This document shows, piece by piece, positions 53,877 through 64,000 of a stretch of 64,000 nt of DNA. The number at the start of each line of letters is the position of its first letter. Within the stretch, counting starts at the first letter, position 1. A program made the translations under genes and the position numbers. The notes beneath the pieces were generated by a model that searched no databases, was not told the origin of the DNA, and saw only the letters and a program-made list of their open reading frames with translations. The stretch comes from Rhabdophis nuchalis (taxonomy: Eukaryota; Chordata; Lepidosauria; Squamata; Natricidae): NCBI GenBank assembly GCA_039707465.1, contig CM077643.1, positions 67,582,605 to 67,646,604 of the forward strand, given 5' to 3'.

Positions 53877-55705
53877 TTAATTTACAACCCGCTCTCTATC
53901 CCCGAAGGGACTCGAGGCAGGGCACAGGGAATTAAAAATACAATTAAAACAAGACAGAGTACAAAGATTAAAAACAAATTAAACTGGCCCTGCGCTAAAA
54001 CCCCTATAAAACTAAAACTATCCCTACAAACTACTAAAACAATTTAAACAATTTGAATTACCCTAGGCCGGCCAAGCAGAAGAAGTGTGTTTTTAGTTTC
54101 TGTCGGAAGGAGCGAAGGTCTGTGGTTGTTCTAATTTCGGGGGGAAGGTCGTTCCAGAGGGTCGGGCCCACCACAGAGAAGGCCCTTCTCCTGGGCTGGC
54201 ATAGCCTAGTGGACGGCACCCGGAGAAGTCCCTCTCTGTGGGAGCGAATCGGCCGCAGGGATGTATGAGGCAGGATGCGATCCCGCAGGTAGCTAGGTCC
54301 CGTGCCATGGAGCGCTTTAAAGATGATAACCAACACCTTGAAGCGCACCCAAAAGACGACAGGCAGCCAATGCAGCTCACGCAGGAGCGGTGTTACATGG
54401 GCAAACCTAGAGGTCCCTATAATTGCCCGCGCGGCTGCATTCTGGACGAAGCCTTCGGGTGCACCTCAAGGGGAGCTCCATGTAGAGAGCGTTGCAGTAG
54501 TCCAGTCGGGATGTCATGAGGGCATGAGTGACTGTGCAAAGGGCACCCCGATCCAATAGGGGACGCAACTGGCGGACCAGGCGAACCTGGTAAAACGCCC
54601 TCCTGGCCACGGCTGTCACTTGATCTTCCATGGACAGCCATGTATCAAGGAGGACACCCAAGTTGCGTGCCCCATCCACAGGGGCTAGATCTTCATCCCC
54701 TATGGCCAGTGATGGAGTCAACTGGTTGTATCGGGATGCCGGGAACCACAGCCACTCGGTCTTGGACGGGTTGAGTCTGAGTCTGTTACTTCCCATCCAG
54801 GCCCGCACGGCTTCCAGGCACTGGCACATCACCTCTACGGCATCGTTGGGGTGGTTTGGGGTAGATATATACAGCTGTGTGTCATCAGCGTAGAGATGGT
54901 ACTCTACCCCAAAACCACGGATGATCTCACCCAGTGGCTTCATATATGTGTTGAACAGGAGTGGCGAGAGGACCGACCCCTGAGGCACCCCAAAGGTGAG
55001 GGGTCTAGAGGTCGACCTCTGCCCTCCTGCCAACACAAATTGTGATCGACCGGAGAGGTAGGAGGAGAACCACCGCAACACGGTGCCCCTCACCCCCAAC
55101 CCCTCCAGCCGATGCAATAGGATACCATGGTCGATGGTATCAAAACCCGCTGAGAGGTCTAATAGGACCAGGATGGAGGAACAACCCCCATCTCTGGCCC
55201 TCCAGAGATCATCAACCAACGTGACCAATGCCGTCTCGGTGCTGTGCCCGGGCCGGAAGCCGGACTGGCGCAGCTCCAGATAATCAATTTCCTCCAGGTG
55301 ACGGGGGAACTGTTGTGCCACCACACTCTATACAACCTTCACCAGAAAGTGAAGGTTGGAGACCAGACGGTAATTCACCAATAATGCTGGGTCCAGAGAG
55401 GGCTTCTTGAGGAGGGGTCTCACCACCGCCTCTTTAAGGGAGGCCGGCAAGAACCCCTCACTCAGGGAAGCGTTGACCACCTCCTGGAGCCAGCCTCATG
55501 TAACCTCCCAGGATGCCAGTACAAGCCAGGAGGGACACGGGTCCAATAAACATGTGGTAGCTCGCAGTCGCCCACGTAACCTGTCCATATCTTCAGAAGT
55601 AACAGAGTCAAACTCTTCCCACAAAACTGTCTCAAGATCTGCCTCAGGGCATCCCACTGGGCCACTTTCGATGGAGACCAACTCAAGGGCTCCACAGTAT
55701 TAATT
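53877..55705 (-). mobile_element. L2-like LINE, 1.8 kb
   Basis: The 3' UTR (minus: 'CCCTGCCTCGAGTCCC', 'GGGGATAGAGAGCGGG') adjoins the microsatellite. ORF2 follows upstream, from FCLAGLG back to the linker 'LSWSPSKVAQWDALRQ' near 55670. Its sequence is close to the 4955 copy (same UTR type, same [12 protein letters not shown]), so both belong to one subfamily. The endonuclease is absent. Confidence 0.9.
54058..55690 (-). pseudogene. L2-like ORF2 (linker, reverse transcriptase, C-terminal domain), two stops and one frameshift
   Basis: From the 5' side: WEEFDSVTSEDMDR, LLDPCPSWL, then WEVT and TGA near 55497; SLSEGFLPASLKEAVVRPLLKK, then KVV and TAG near 55330. A 305-codon frame (55324-54407) follows with GHSTETAL at 26-33, motif A LLDLSAGFD at 54-62, [14 protein letters not shown] at 112-125, the catalytic YADD at 145-148 and GVLLD. 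A small deletion near 54450 shifts the frame where others have QLVQNAAAR. The 54348-54058 frame finishes with [25 protein letters not shown] and LWNDLPPE. Within its long frame this copy has a complete set of palm motifs A, B and C. Confidence 0.87.
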
Positions 55706-58092
55706 ATAGAGGAGAACAGTGTTACAACCATAGGATCTCAATACATGAATGTGATAGAGATATTTAATTTACAAAAATGTAATATGAATTAAACCCAATG
55801 GACTTTGGGGCCATATGTAAGAGGACGCCATTGGACACCTTTGGCAGAAACAATAGTCTGGAGGAGTAACAAAAATAAACTTTCAAGACTGCAGTTGCAA
55901 CAGCATTATAAAAGTCCTGCATTTTTTGTAAATGTGTCAAACTATGTATACCTTTGTACATATGTTCAACACATGTGTTAGACAATTACATACACACAAA
56001 AATAAAATAAAATATGAAATTGGAAACTTTAATTCCACAATCACAATTGCCATCTGTTTTTTTCTGGCCTTCCCTCACACATGTTCCTGGGACAGATGCT
56101 CGCCACCAGAGCATACACATGTTGCATGTTGAAACTTAGCTACACCGTTCTTATTTAATCAATTACAACTAAGAATGATATGTACACATACATTCTTTTG
56201 ACATACTGTCAAAGGGACATTGCTATACAACATCTTTAATTCTTCTGCAGCCTCTATACACTCAAAGACAGAGTTACTACCCATGGGATTGGCACAATAG
56301 GATGTCTTGGCTGATTTCTTTAAAATCAAAGCTTATTGTAGTCGTGTAGCTTCTCAGACACGCTTCCTTGATCTTTGTTCAGTACATTGTCAGCATGTGT
56401 GAATGTAAGACAAAGTCATTAAAGTATCAGTTACCAAAGAACTATCTGACCCGCTGCTTTTGACATTTTTCTCCATTTATAAATCAAAAGCTTTCTTTTT
56501 CTCAGTTTCATCTTTTTGGTTTTTCAGAAGCTGTCTAACTGCCACTGAAGTCCTGCAGGAAGAAAGCTTTCTCCATGAAACAGTGCAGTAACTGTCCTAC
56601 GAGATGACTGCAAAAATCCCCTGGGATTGCATTTGAAAACTACAAAATACAGAAAATGCTCTCTTTATGCTTTACTAGCCATATGTTCCTAAATACTCTC
56701 TTTTGTCCTTTGTAAGCTGTCACAATTCCATCTATGTCAAAACTCTGAAAGAATTCTGCTAAGTGGAGAGAAGTATAATTCTTTTGGGGATTCCTATCCT
56801 TCTAAATACATTTCCTTTATTTATAGCTCTAAATACACCTATATCAAAATTGTATGACAATGCCGAGTAGCACTTAGAATAATATAACCAGCAAATTCCC
56901 AAGTTGGGCCAAGACAAATGGTATAACTTCCACATGACATTTGCATTTCCTCCACAAAGCTTTTTTTCCAAATGATTTAAAAAGCAAAACTAAACACAGA
57001 TAATGCTTCTTTTTTGCAGTTATTTCCTCAAATAAGGAATGGAAAATCTCTGCCCTGGTTCACCTAGAATGAAAGAATCAAACTCTTTCAAACTAAAAAT
57101 GCAGAGAAGAGGAGACAAAGAGAGGCACTTTTTTAACATTTCTGATTCAAAAGAAAGAAAACTAGCATGAAAATAAAAACCTTTTTAGAAATATATTTCT
57201 TACAAATATTCTAGTTCTTGTTCAATTTTTAGCATGCTGTCAGTGTGCTAAATTAGGCAAATTATTTGCAGACTGTAGTGTAAATACCTTGAATGCAAAA
57301 GTATAGAAAATTCTTTTGCAGGGAAAAAAGATGGGAAAATGGTATGTCTGCAGAGGAAGTGACAGCTGACTCCACTACTACTAAGAACTCATTAATGTTT
57401 CAGGTGGGATACTGTTGGGTTTATTTGCAAGATTAACATTCCTGTTGTTAATCACTTGAATAAAAAAAATAAGAGAGAATCCTTCTCAAATCCATTTTTT
57501 CCCACAAAAGTGGGTGGGATTGTGTATATGCTAGAATATGGTGGAAACAGGTATAGGATGAGCTTAATACATTAGAGTAGTTGGCAGGAAATAACAGGAC
57601 ATTTAATAGATACAAATGCAAAATTCTTCATTAAAGCAACAAGAATCAAATGCAGAGGCATTGGGCAGGGAATATCAGGCAGGTATAGTAAATTATACAT
57701 GTGAAAAGGATATTGAAATTGTAGTTAAATGCAAGCCGAATATGAATCTGCAGTATGATGTGGCTGACAAAAAGACCAATGTGCTGTTAAGATGTATAAT
57801 AATGATTTCCAAATAATTAGAAGAAATATGTAAGCATTGTTTTCTGCATTGGTCAGATCCTGACATGAACTCTTCTCTAGCTCTGAGCAATACATTGTTA
57901 GAAAGTAATATTCTCTGTGTTTGGTTTTCTGAACTGGGAATAAAATATATAAGTAGTTGCTCGAATCAGTGCTGAAGTTTATTTTGAGAGTGCAAAATCA
58001 CCTGTAGAAAGTGGTTATGCCAATCCTTCTCCATAAGCCATTATAGAGGGAAGCCTTACCTTTGTTCCTCAAAAGCATGCCAAGGGGGACTC
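55706..58092. other. no recognised feature
   Basis: About 2.4 kb of apparently unique DNA. No coding frame with recognisable motifs and no repeat termini. Confidence 0.5.
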
Positions 58093-58100
58093 TCTAGGAC

Positions 58101-58471
58101 AGTGGTGGCAAACCTATGGCACTGGTGCCACAGGTGGCACGTGGAACCATTTCTTAGGGCACGTGAGACATTGCCCTGTCAGCTCCCACACGCTTGTGGG
58201 TGCTGGCCAGCTGATTTAGGCCTTCTTCTGAGGCTGTTTTTCACCCTCTGGAGGCTTCAGGGAAGCTCCTGAAGCCTCTGGAGGTGGGGGTGGAGGCTGT
58301 TTTCGCCCTCCCCAGGCTCCTAGAGAGCCTCTGGAGCCTGGGGAGGGCGGAAAAAGCGTGCCAAAAGCAGGGGGTCGCGCATATAGCATTATGAGTGTGG
58401 CACGCTCATACACGACCCCCTGCGCTCCCCCCACTTTTAGCACGCGAGCCAAAAAAGGTTAGCCATCACTG
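58101..58471. mobile_element. hAT-type MITE, 371 bp, GGCGAACC family, perfect 8-bp TSD
   Basis: Termini are CAGTGGTGGCAAACCTATGG and AAAGGTTAGCCATCACTG, with CTCTAGGA at 58093-58100 and 58472-58479. Very similar along its whole length to 27149-27523, implying amplification from one source copy. Non-coding. Confidence 0.93.
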
Positions 58472-58479
58472 CTCTAGGA

Positions 58480-60380
58480 ATTCCAAGAGTGTGCACTTAG
58501 TCAGCATTACAAAAGGTGGGACTTTGTAGTCAGGCACTCATGAACTGTTTTTGTTTGTTTACAGTTCTTATTTGGAAATTGTAGTTTCTTTGTGGCAAAG
58601 GCCTTTTTTTCTTATTTGTTCAAAGAGATCTAATTTAGGTTGCATAGAAAGAGAAAATAATCAACCAATTATATTTTGCTTTTCCTATTGCATGTTGATC
58701 TTTGGAGCATATTCCAAATTCATGTTTTTGAATTACAAAAGAAGAATGTGTGAAGGGGGTGACTTGATTTCCTTTCTAAAGCATCTTAGAAAAGATTCAG
58801 AAAAAAAAATAAATTGGTGCAGAATAGGACCTCAGAAATGATCAAAATATTATTTAATATTATAACAAAAAGCAGAGGGAACTTTAGACTTGAGCAATGA
58901 TGTCTGAGGAGACAAATGATAATATCCTATATATGAAAAGGTGTCATTCATAAGAAGGACAATAACACAAAATAATGGTCTTAAATGACAGGAACATATA
59001 TGGACAAAATGTTCAGGAAAAACTAATGCTAACTGTAAGAAAATTAAAATCAATCTTCAAATAGGTGAATTCTCCTTCATTGAATATGATTAAGCAAAAG
59101 CTAAATAGTTCTTTCAATGATACTATGATTTTAATTTTTTAAATTTATTTTTATTTATTTGAGCAGGGAGTTAGATTAAATAGCCGAAATAAAGTAGTAT
59201 AAGTTCAAAACTGTACTAGAAAGACTGACAAGGCAATCAACAAAACTCAGATAACTGGGAAATGCATCATTTGAAAGTCTCTGGTCCATCACATTAATGG
59301 AGCAGATCATCTTAATCAGTGCATCCTCCCTGCAGAAATTGGTGGCCATGGTTAACTCTATAATTATGGGAAAGTGATTTTCCTATGACAAAGCATGAAA
59401 ACATGTCCACCATTACTAATTACATAACTTCTGTTCCAATCTTTTTTTTCCTAAGGTAAAGATGAAAACTAATATATCGGCTACATGAATCAGGCCAGTT
59501 AATCATGATATTCCAAGCCATCTCCCACCCAGAAAATGGAGATCAGCATTGCCCATTGGTAATAGCCTGATCAATTCATAACCATCCCAATGATTACACT
59601 GTATATAGGGTTACCAGAGACCTTTTAAATGGATAGCCCAATGAAGCCAAAATGGCAGCTACATCAGCAGATTAAATCCTCTCTTCTTTGTACATATATA
59701 TGACACTTGTTCTCTCAAAGATTGCCCCTTCCATTATGAATTGGCATGGACATTAACAGTAGGAAGAAAAAAATCTTTCAGACTTTTCCTGTATCACTCC
59801 AAAATATAAAATTCAGTTAATGAGTAATTACATTTGGAATCTTATCTATCAGAGTTACAGTAGAAGATAATTAGACACATTATTTTAGTGTGTATAGAAC
59901 AAAATATCCTAGTGTGCCATCCGAGAATGTTTTAGGCACAAAACATTCTATTCCAATTGTTCTATGGAGAATTTTTTTAATGATTTGTCATTATTTTGTA
60001 GTTTGGCATAGCTCTATTTAAAATGTGAACAATTGTATTATTTGTCTTATTATGTTTTTCTATGTATTTTCTTTTTCTAGATGTTAGCCATTTTCATTGG
60101 CCTCAGACCTCTGCCACAATTATTATCTAAGGTCACCAAATATATCACTGTAGGTTTAAAAAAAAAAGTACATACCATCTATATGTTTATTTTGGCCTTT
60201 TTTATTGTGCCCTATAACTGGAAGATCATTTTACCCAATGTTTATCTTATAAGTAATTATTATAGCTATCTTTTAACATGTCAAGAATTTTGGTACAATG
60301 ACACACTGATTGAGATATGCTGAATAAAGGTTATTTATTAAGGTAAAAAAGTACAATTTGTTTTAAAACCATACAGCAGC
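58480..60380. other. no recognised feature
   Basis: AT-rich sequence without supported features. Short frames (58551-58841, 60081-60323) lack domain signatures. Confidence 0.5.
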
Positions 60381-60386
60381 TTCCAG

Positions 60387-60470
60387 GTGCCCTCCAGATG
60401 TTTTCAGATGACAACATCCAGCATTGTCACTTAGCATGGCCAAGTTGGCCGAGACTTCTGGAGGGTGCAC
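60387..60470. mobile_element. small palindromic MITE
   Basis: 'GTGCCCTCCAGATGTTTTC' at the left and 'GACTTCTGGAGGGTGCAC' at the right form inverted arms around 'CATCCAGCATTGTCAC'. Palindromic 'CTCCAGA..TGGAG' elements are common in reptiles. No clear target duplication is visible. Confidence 0.5.
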
Positions 60471-60554
60471 TCTTATTACATTAGAAAGCTGCCAACCCAG
60501 AGAAGGTTGTTATACTAGATGCCAAGGCAGTCATTCTTAAAAGAACAACATAAA

Positions 60555-60905
60555 ACATGTATTTCTTCTCTGTGGCGGGCCCGACCCTCTGGAATGACCT
60601 TCCCCCTGACATTAGAACGACCACCGATCTCCGCTCCTTCTGCCAGAAACTCAAAACCCACTTGTTTCATCTGGCCGGTCTGGCCTAATTCCAGCTTTCC
60701 CACCTCAGTCTGCATTTTTAAATTTTCTGATTTGGTTTTAGGGTTAAGTTTTTAATTTTTATAAATTTGTACAGGGGTCTATTTAATTCGATTTTAGTTT
60801 TATGTATTATTTATTGTAATGGTTTTAATTTTTACCTGTACACCGTCCCGAGTCCCTCCGGGGAGAGGGGGCGGTCTAGAAGTCCAATAAATTCAATTCA
60901 ATTCA
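60555..60905 (+). mobile_element. L2-like LINE 3' end with last 41 codons of ORF2
   Basis: 60563-60688 encodes [35 protein letters not shown] and HLAGLA, then TAA, intact for its length. The UTR ends 'ACACCGTCCCGAGTCCC' and 'GGGGGCGGTCTAGAAG', followed by (ATTCA)n at 60887-60908. Severely 5' truncated. Confidence 0.87.
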
Positions 60906-61004
60906 ATTTATAGCTACAATATTACCATAACTAATAATTTTATTAAATTAAAAAAGAAAATCAGCAACATTGAAATCAGATGAAGCAAAGGTGTGTGTAT
61001 GTCT

Positions 61005-61006
61005 CT

Positions 61007-61041
<35 letters not shown>
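61005..61041. repeat. (GT)n microsatellite
   Basis: About 36 bp of GT with a CT-rich shoulder on each side (61000-61006 and 61050-61085). Confidence 0.9.
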
Positions 61042-61043
<2 letters not shown>

Positions 61044-61337
61044 GAATCCTTCCTTTCTCCCTCTTTTCCTCTCTCTCTCCCATTCTTCTTTTTCTTCTTT
61101 TTTTTTTTGCTTTTGAGTTAGTTGTATCTTGCCCTAAATTGAAACATCTCAAACTCACTTTTAATTCATTCTAAAGTCAACAGAGTTTAACTCCCCTGTT
61201 TTACTGTTTCCTTCCATCTGCAAAGCTCCTTTATATTTATTTTCAGCTCATCAGAAGATGCAGTCAAATGACTTTCTCTGGTACTATGCCTCTTTTCAAA
61301 TAAAGGAAACCTTGAAATATGAAGTATATTACCTATA

Positions 61338-61404
61338 TACTTGGGGAGTCCCCTTGGGGAGAGAGAGTGGGATATAAATTAAAATTATTATTATTATTAT
61401 TATT
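61338..61404 (+). mobile_element. L2-like LINE tail only
   Basis: 'GGGGAGTCCCCTTGGGGAGA' and 'GTGGGATATAAATT' followed by (ATT)n. Less than 70 bp of the 3' UTR. Confidence 0.6.
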
Positions 61405-64000
61405 TTACCTTCAGTGTTTTATTTTCACCACACTTTATTTGTATGAGTTTTGCAGCTTGCAAGTTTACTATTTTCTTTAATTCAAATGTTCATTTCTTAT
61501 TTTTGTTTCAGTTCTTCCTAGGTAAACTAGGCTTTCAGGGAAAAATTATATGTCTTTTACTGCACAAATATGCTGTATATTCATGCACGCATAAAACTCT
61601 ATCTTAATTTGACCACTCAAAAGAAAAGTTTGTTTCCTTTTTGTCCATATTGGCACTTATTCATAGCATTTGATTTTCAAATATAACATTTCCACAGTAT
61701 TTAATTTTAATTTTCCTGAAAGTTAGCTGAGACTGAGTTGATGGCTAAGGAATGTGACTCCCCCATTAACTGTTCACCTGCAATTTTATCTTTACTTTCA
61801 CTTCAGATTAAGTGGTTAGCAAAGAAGCAAATGTGCACATTGCCAGCCAGAAACCGTACAACCAGCAAAACTACCGTAATACTGTTTGCTGTCTTTCTTT
61901 CACTCTCTAACTTTAAGTTCCCAGATAACTATTTGTTTCTAAAGAACACTGGCTGAGATTTCCTGGTGCACAAATTAAGAATGAGGTAGAAAGATTTTCA
62001 AAGTTTATCAAATCAACTAATAATTAACCATTCAAGTCTATCCTTCTAAGGATAAATCATACTGTTAGAAAGGAATAGACACTTCAGAGGAATACAAGTT
62101 AACATATAGCCCAAATTTGGAAAGTGAACTGATAGGACAAATAGTGTTTAAGAATGCATAAGAAACAAGAAAACACAGCAGGTTTGTGGAAGTGAGCAAC
62201 TAATGCAGAAATTGGTGGGGTCATCAAGACAAATGTGGATTCTTAGATCTGTCATATATTACTTTTAAGCAGTACACTTCACAATGACAGAGAAAACAGA
62301 TAAGCATTTTGTGTACCCTTTCAAGATGGCTTTACCTTACTCTATAATAAGGTAAGGAACAGAAGAACAATCAGGTAGAAAAACTGAGGCTGAGAATATA
62401 GGTGATCATAATAGAGGGGTCTCATGGCAGAGAAATTCTTAGTATATATGGAGAGGGATACTAGTGAATGATACCCGTGCAGAGAAAGGGTAAAAAATAG
62501 AAGGCACTAAAAAAACCTACACAGAAAAGTAAATAGAACCTAATAGTTATTATGGAAACCTGATGGGATGAGAGTCATGATTGAAATGTACAACTCAAAG
62601 AGTATTACTTGTTCAAAAGAAATAGACCCAACCAAAATGATGTGTAGTAGCTTGGTATATAAAGAAACATTATGTTTGAGAAGAAAGTTACAGTATGTCT
62701 CTGAAAACAAAAGTTGCTTTGAAACCATCTGGGTAAAATTACAAGGAATAAGAAAAAAGTGATACTATATTTTGAGTTTACTATAGTCCACAGAGGATGT
62801 GAACAATGACTTTCTAAATCAACTCATCATGTTCTCAGGTCAACTACAGTAGTAAAGCAAGACTTCAACCATGCCAATATGTGCTGAAATACACATTCAA
62901 CTAGAGTGGCACTGTAATCAGCCTGAACATACTGAATTTTGGATCTCTCCTCTTGAAAACTTAATTTTTTCCCTGAAAAACTCAAGAAAAAAAAGCAAGA
63001 GACTTAGTTATTCTGAACTGAATCCTGCATTACAGAAAATAATTATTTGTTGAACTGAACAATTTAGGCATCCTGAAGACAATAACCATGTAATGTTGAA
63101 ATTTAAGATAACTAGGGGATGAAAAGTGTGGATTTTCTTAGATTTCAAGAATGCAAAATTTAATGAACTCAGATAGGCAAGATAATATGGCTTAGAATCT
63201 TAGAGGATGAGCATGTCAGAGAGATGGAAGATCTTGTAAAGCAAGATACTTAAAGTAAAAGGTTCAAACTCAAAGACTGTTATGTACAAGCAAAGGTGGA
63301 ATTCTCGTCTGCTGAAACTGAGCAGGAGAAGGTTGAGATGAGAAGTTCGGCCTGAGTTTTAGAAAAAAACTAAACAAGCTTTTATTCAATGTTCATCCTT
63401 TTAAAGATATTTCCTTACCAAAACAGAAACAGAATGACCATGGGCAGCCCAAAAAGCACTGGGAGTAGGAATGGTTTCCAGTTTGCTGCCTGCTTCCCTC
63501 TTCACTTGTAGAAAGCTGTAGGTAACATTGAAATGATGATTATGGGACCACAGTTGACCATGGCAGTGTGGCAATATGGCACCACTGCAATGGCCACAAC
63601 TTTGCCAAATTTCAGTCCCATGGGAAGCACGGGTTCTGGATTTTGGATGTAAGTTAGCCTATATAAAATTTATTGATTCAAAAATTGCTGCCATATGATA
63701 ATGCGTTTTACCCAATTGAAAGTTACAATCAAACAGACAATTTTTTTTCTTAATATATAGATTATCTGATGGTACATATTGATTGATTGAATAGCTTGCC
63801 TGGAACAATGGTAGATTTCTATTCGATGATACTTTTGAAATGGGCTGAATAGCCACCAGTTGGGGATTGTTTAATGAGATATAAAATCTTTTCCACCTCA
63901 CACATTATTTGGTTCTGTAGGATATACGTAAGGTTCAGGGAATTTCTTGGGAATAAAAATGTTTGCTTACAGAGTATTAGTTTCTCATTTATATTTAGTT
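61405..64000. other. no recognised feature
   Basis: About 2.6 kb of AT-rich DNA. Sequence at 63280-63650 is somewhat richer in G+C and could be an old repeat, but I cannot place it. Confidence 0.5.

Noticed and set aside
56140..58090. Possible conserved non-coding elements
   Set aside because: The sequence looks unique and less AT-rich in places, but conservation cannot be judged from one sequence.

Overview
The window looks like nuclear DNA of a squamate reptile, most likely a snake. It carries Sauria-type SINEs, a Bov-B (RTE) 3' end, CR1 copies with the usual sauropsid 3' end and a TATTG-type tail, many L2-like LINE copies whose 3' ends run into long microsatellites, and GATA-type arrays. 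I recognised no host protein-coding exon, no functional tRNA or rRNA gene, and no bacterial, organellar or CRISPR feature. All identifiable coding sequence belongs to decayed transposable elements: L2-like, CR1 and L1 LINEs, Bov-B, and a Tc1-like DNA transposon.

Layout. 0.4-2.5 kb: an hAT-type element holding a nested long-inverted-repeat element, ending at an (ATTT)n tract seeded by a LINE tail. 4.8-6.2 kb: a Sauria SINE fragment and a rearranged L2-like LINE with a 327-residue open frame. 7.3-8.1 kb: a Sauria SINE between GATA arrays, then an L1 ORF2 relic. 9.96-12.25 kb: a 2.3 kb non-coding hAT-type element with perfect 8-bp target duplications. 12.5-23.6 kb: smaller relatives of that element, a Bov-B end, SINEs and LINE tails. 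24.2-25.8 kb: a long minus-strand L2-like copy. 27-33.5 kb: another hAT MITE, LINE tails, a divergent L2-like element with endonuclease remains, and a 505-bp solo LTR inserted in it. 36.1-36.9 kb: an 809-bp hAT element. 40.0-42.4 kb: the longest plus-strand L2-like copy, ending in 300 bp of (TTAAA)n. 43.5-44.7 kb: an inverted-repeat element with a compound microsatellite. 47.5-51.0 kb: a CR1 copy interrupted by an L2-like LINE, a SINE and a head-to-head SINE cluster that forms a palindrome with arms of about 360 bp. 51.05-52 kb: a Tc1-like transposase relic. 52.8-55.7 kb: a CR1 end and a minus-strand L2-like copy. 58.1-61.4 kb: an hAT MITE and LINE tails. The remainder is AT-rich intergenic or intronic sequence.

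How the parts work together. The elements form dependency pairs. Sauria SINEs share their 3' end with Bov-B and presumably borrow its machinery. The non-coding hAT-type elements need a transposase supplied from elsewhere. The L2-like and CR1 3' ends repeatedly give rise to microsatellites. The most notable structures are the hAT-type families, seven members of which keep perfect 8-bp target duplications, the nested CR1/L2/SINE palindrome, and the solo LTR nested in a LINE. I found no new cellular system. The novelty is in how the mobile elements are built and nested.
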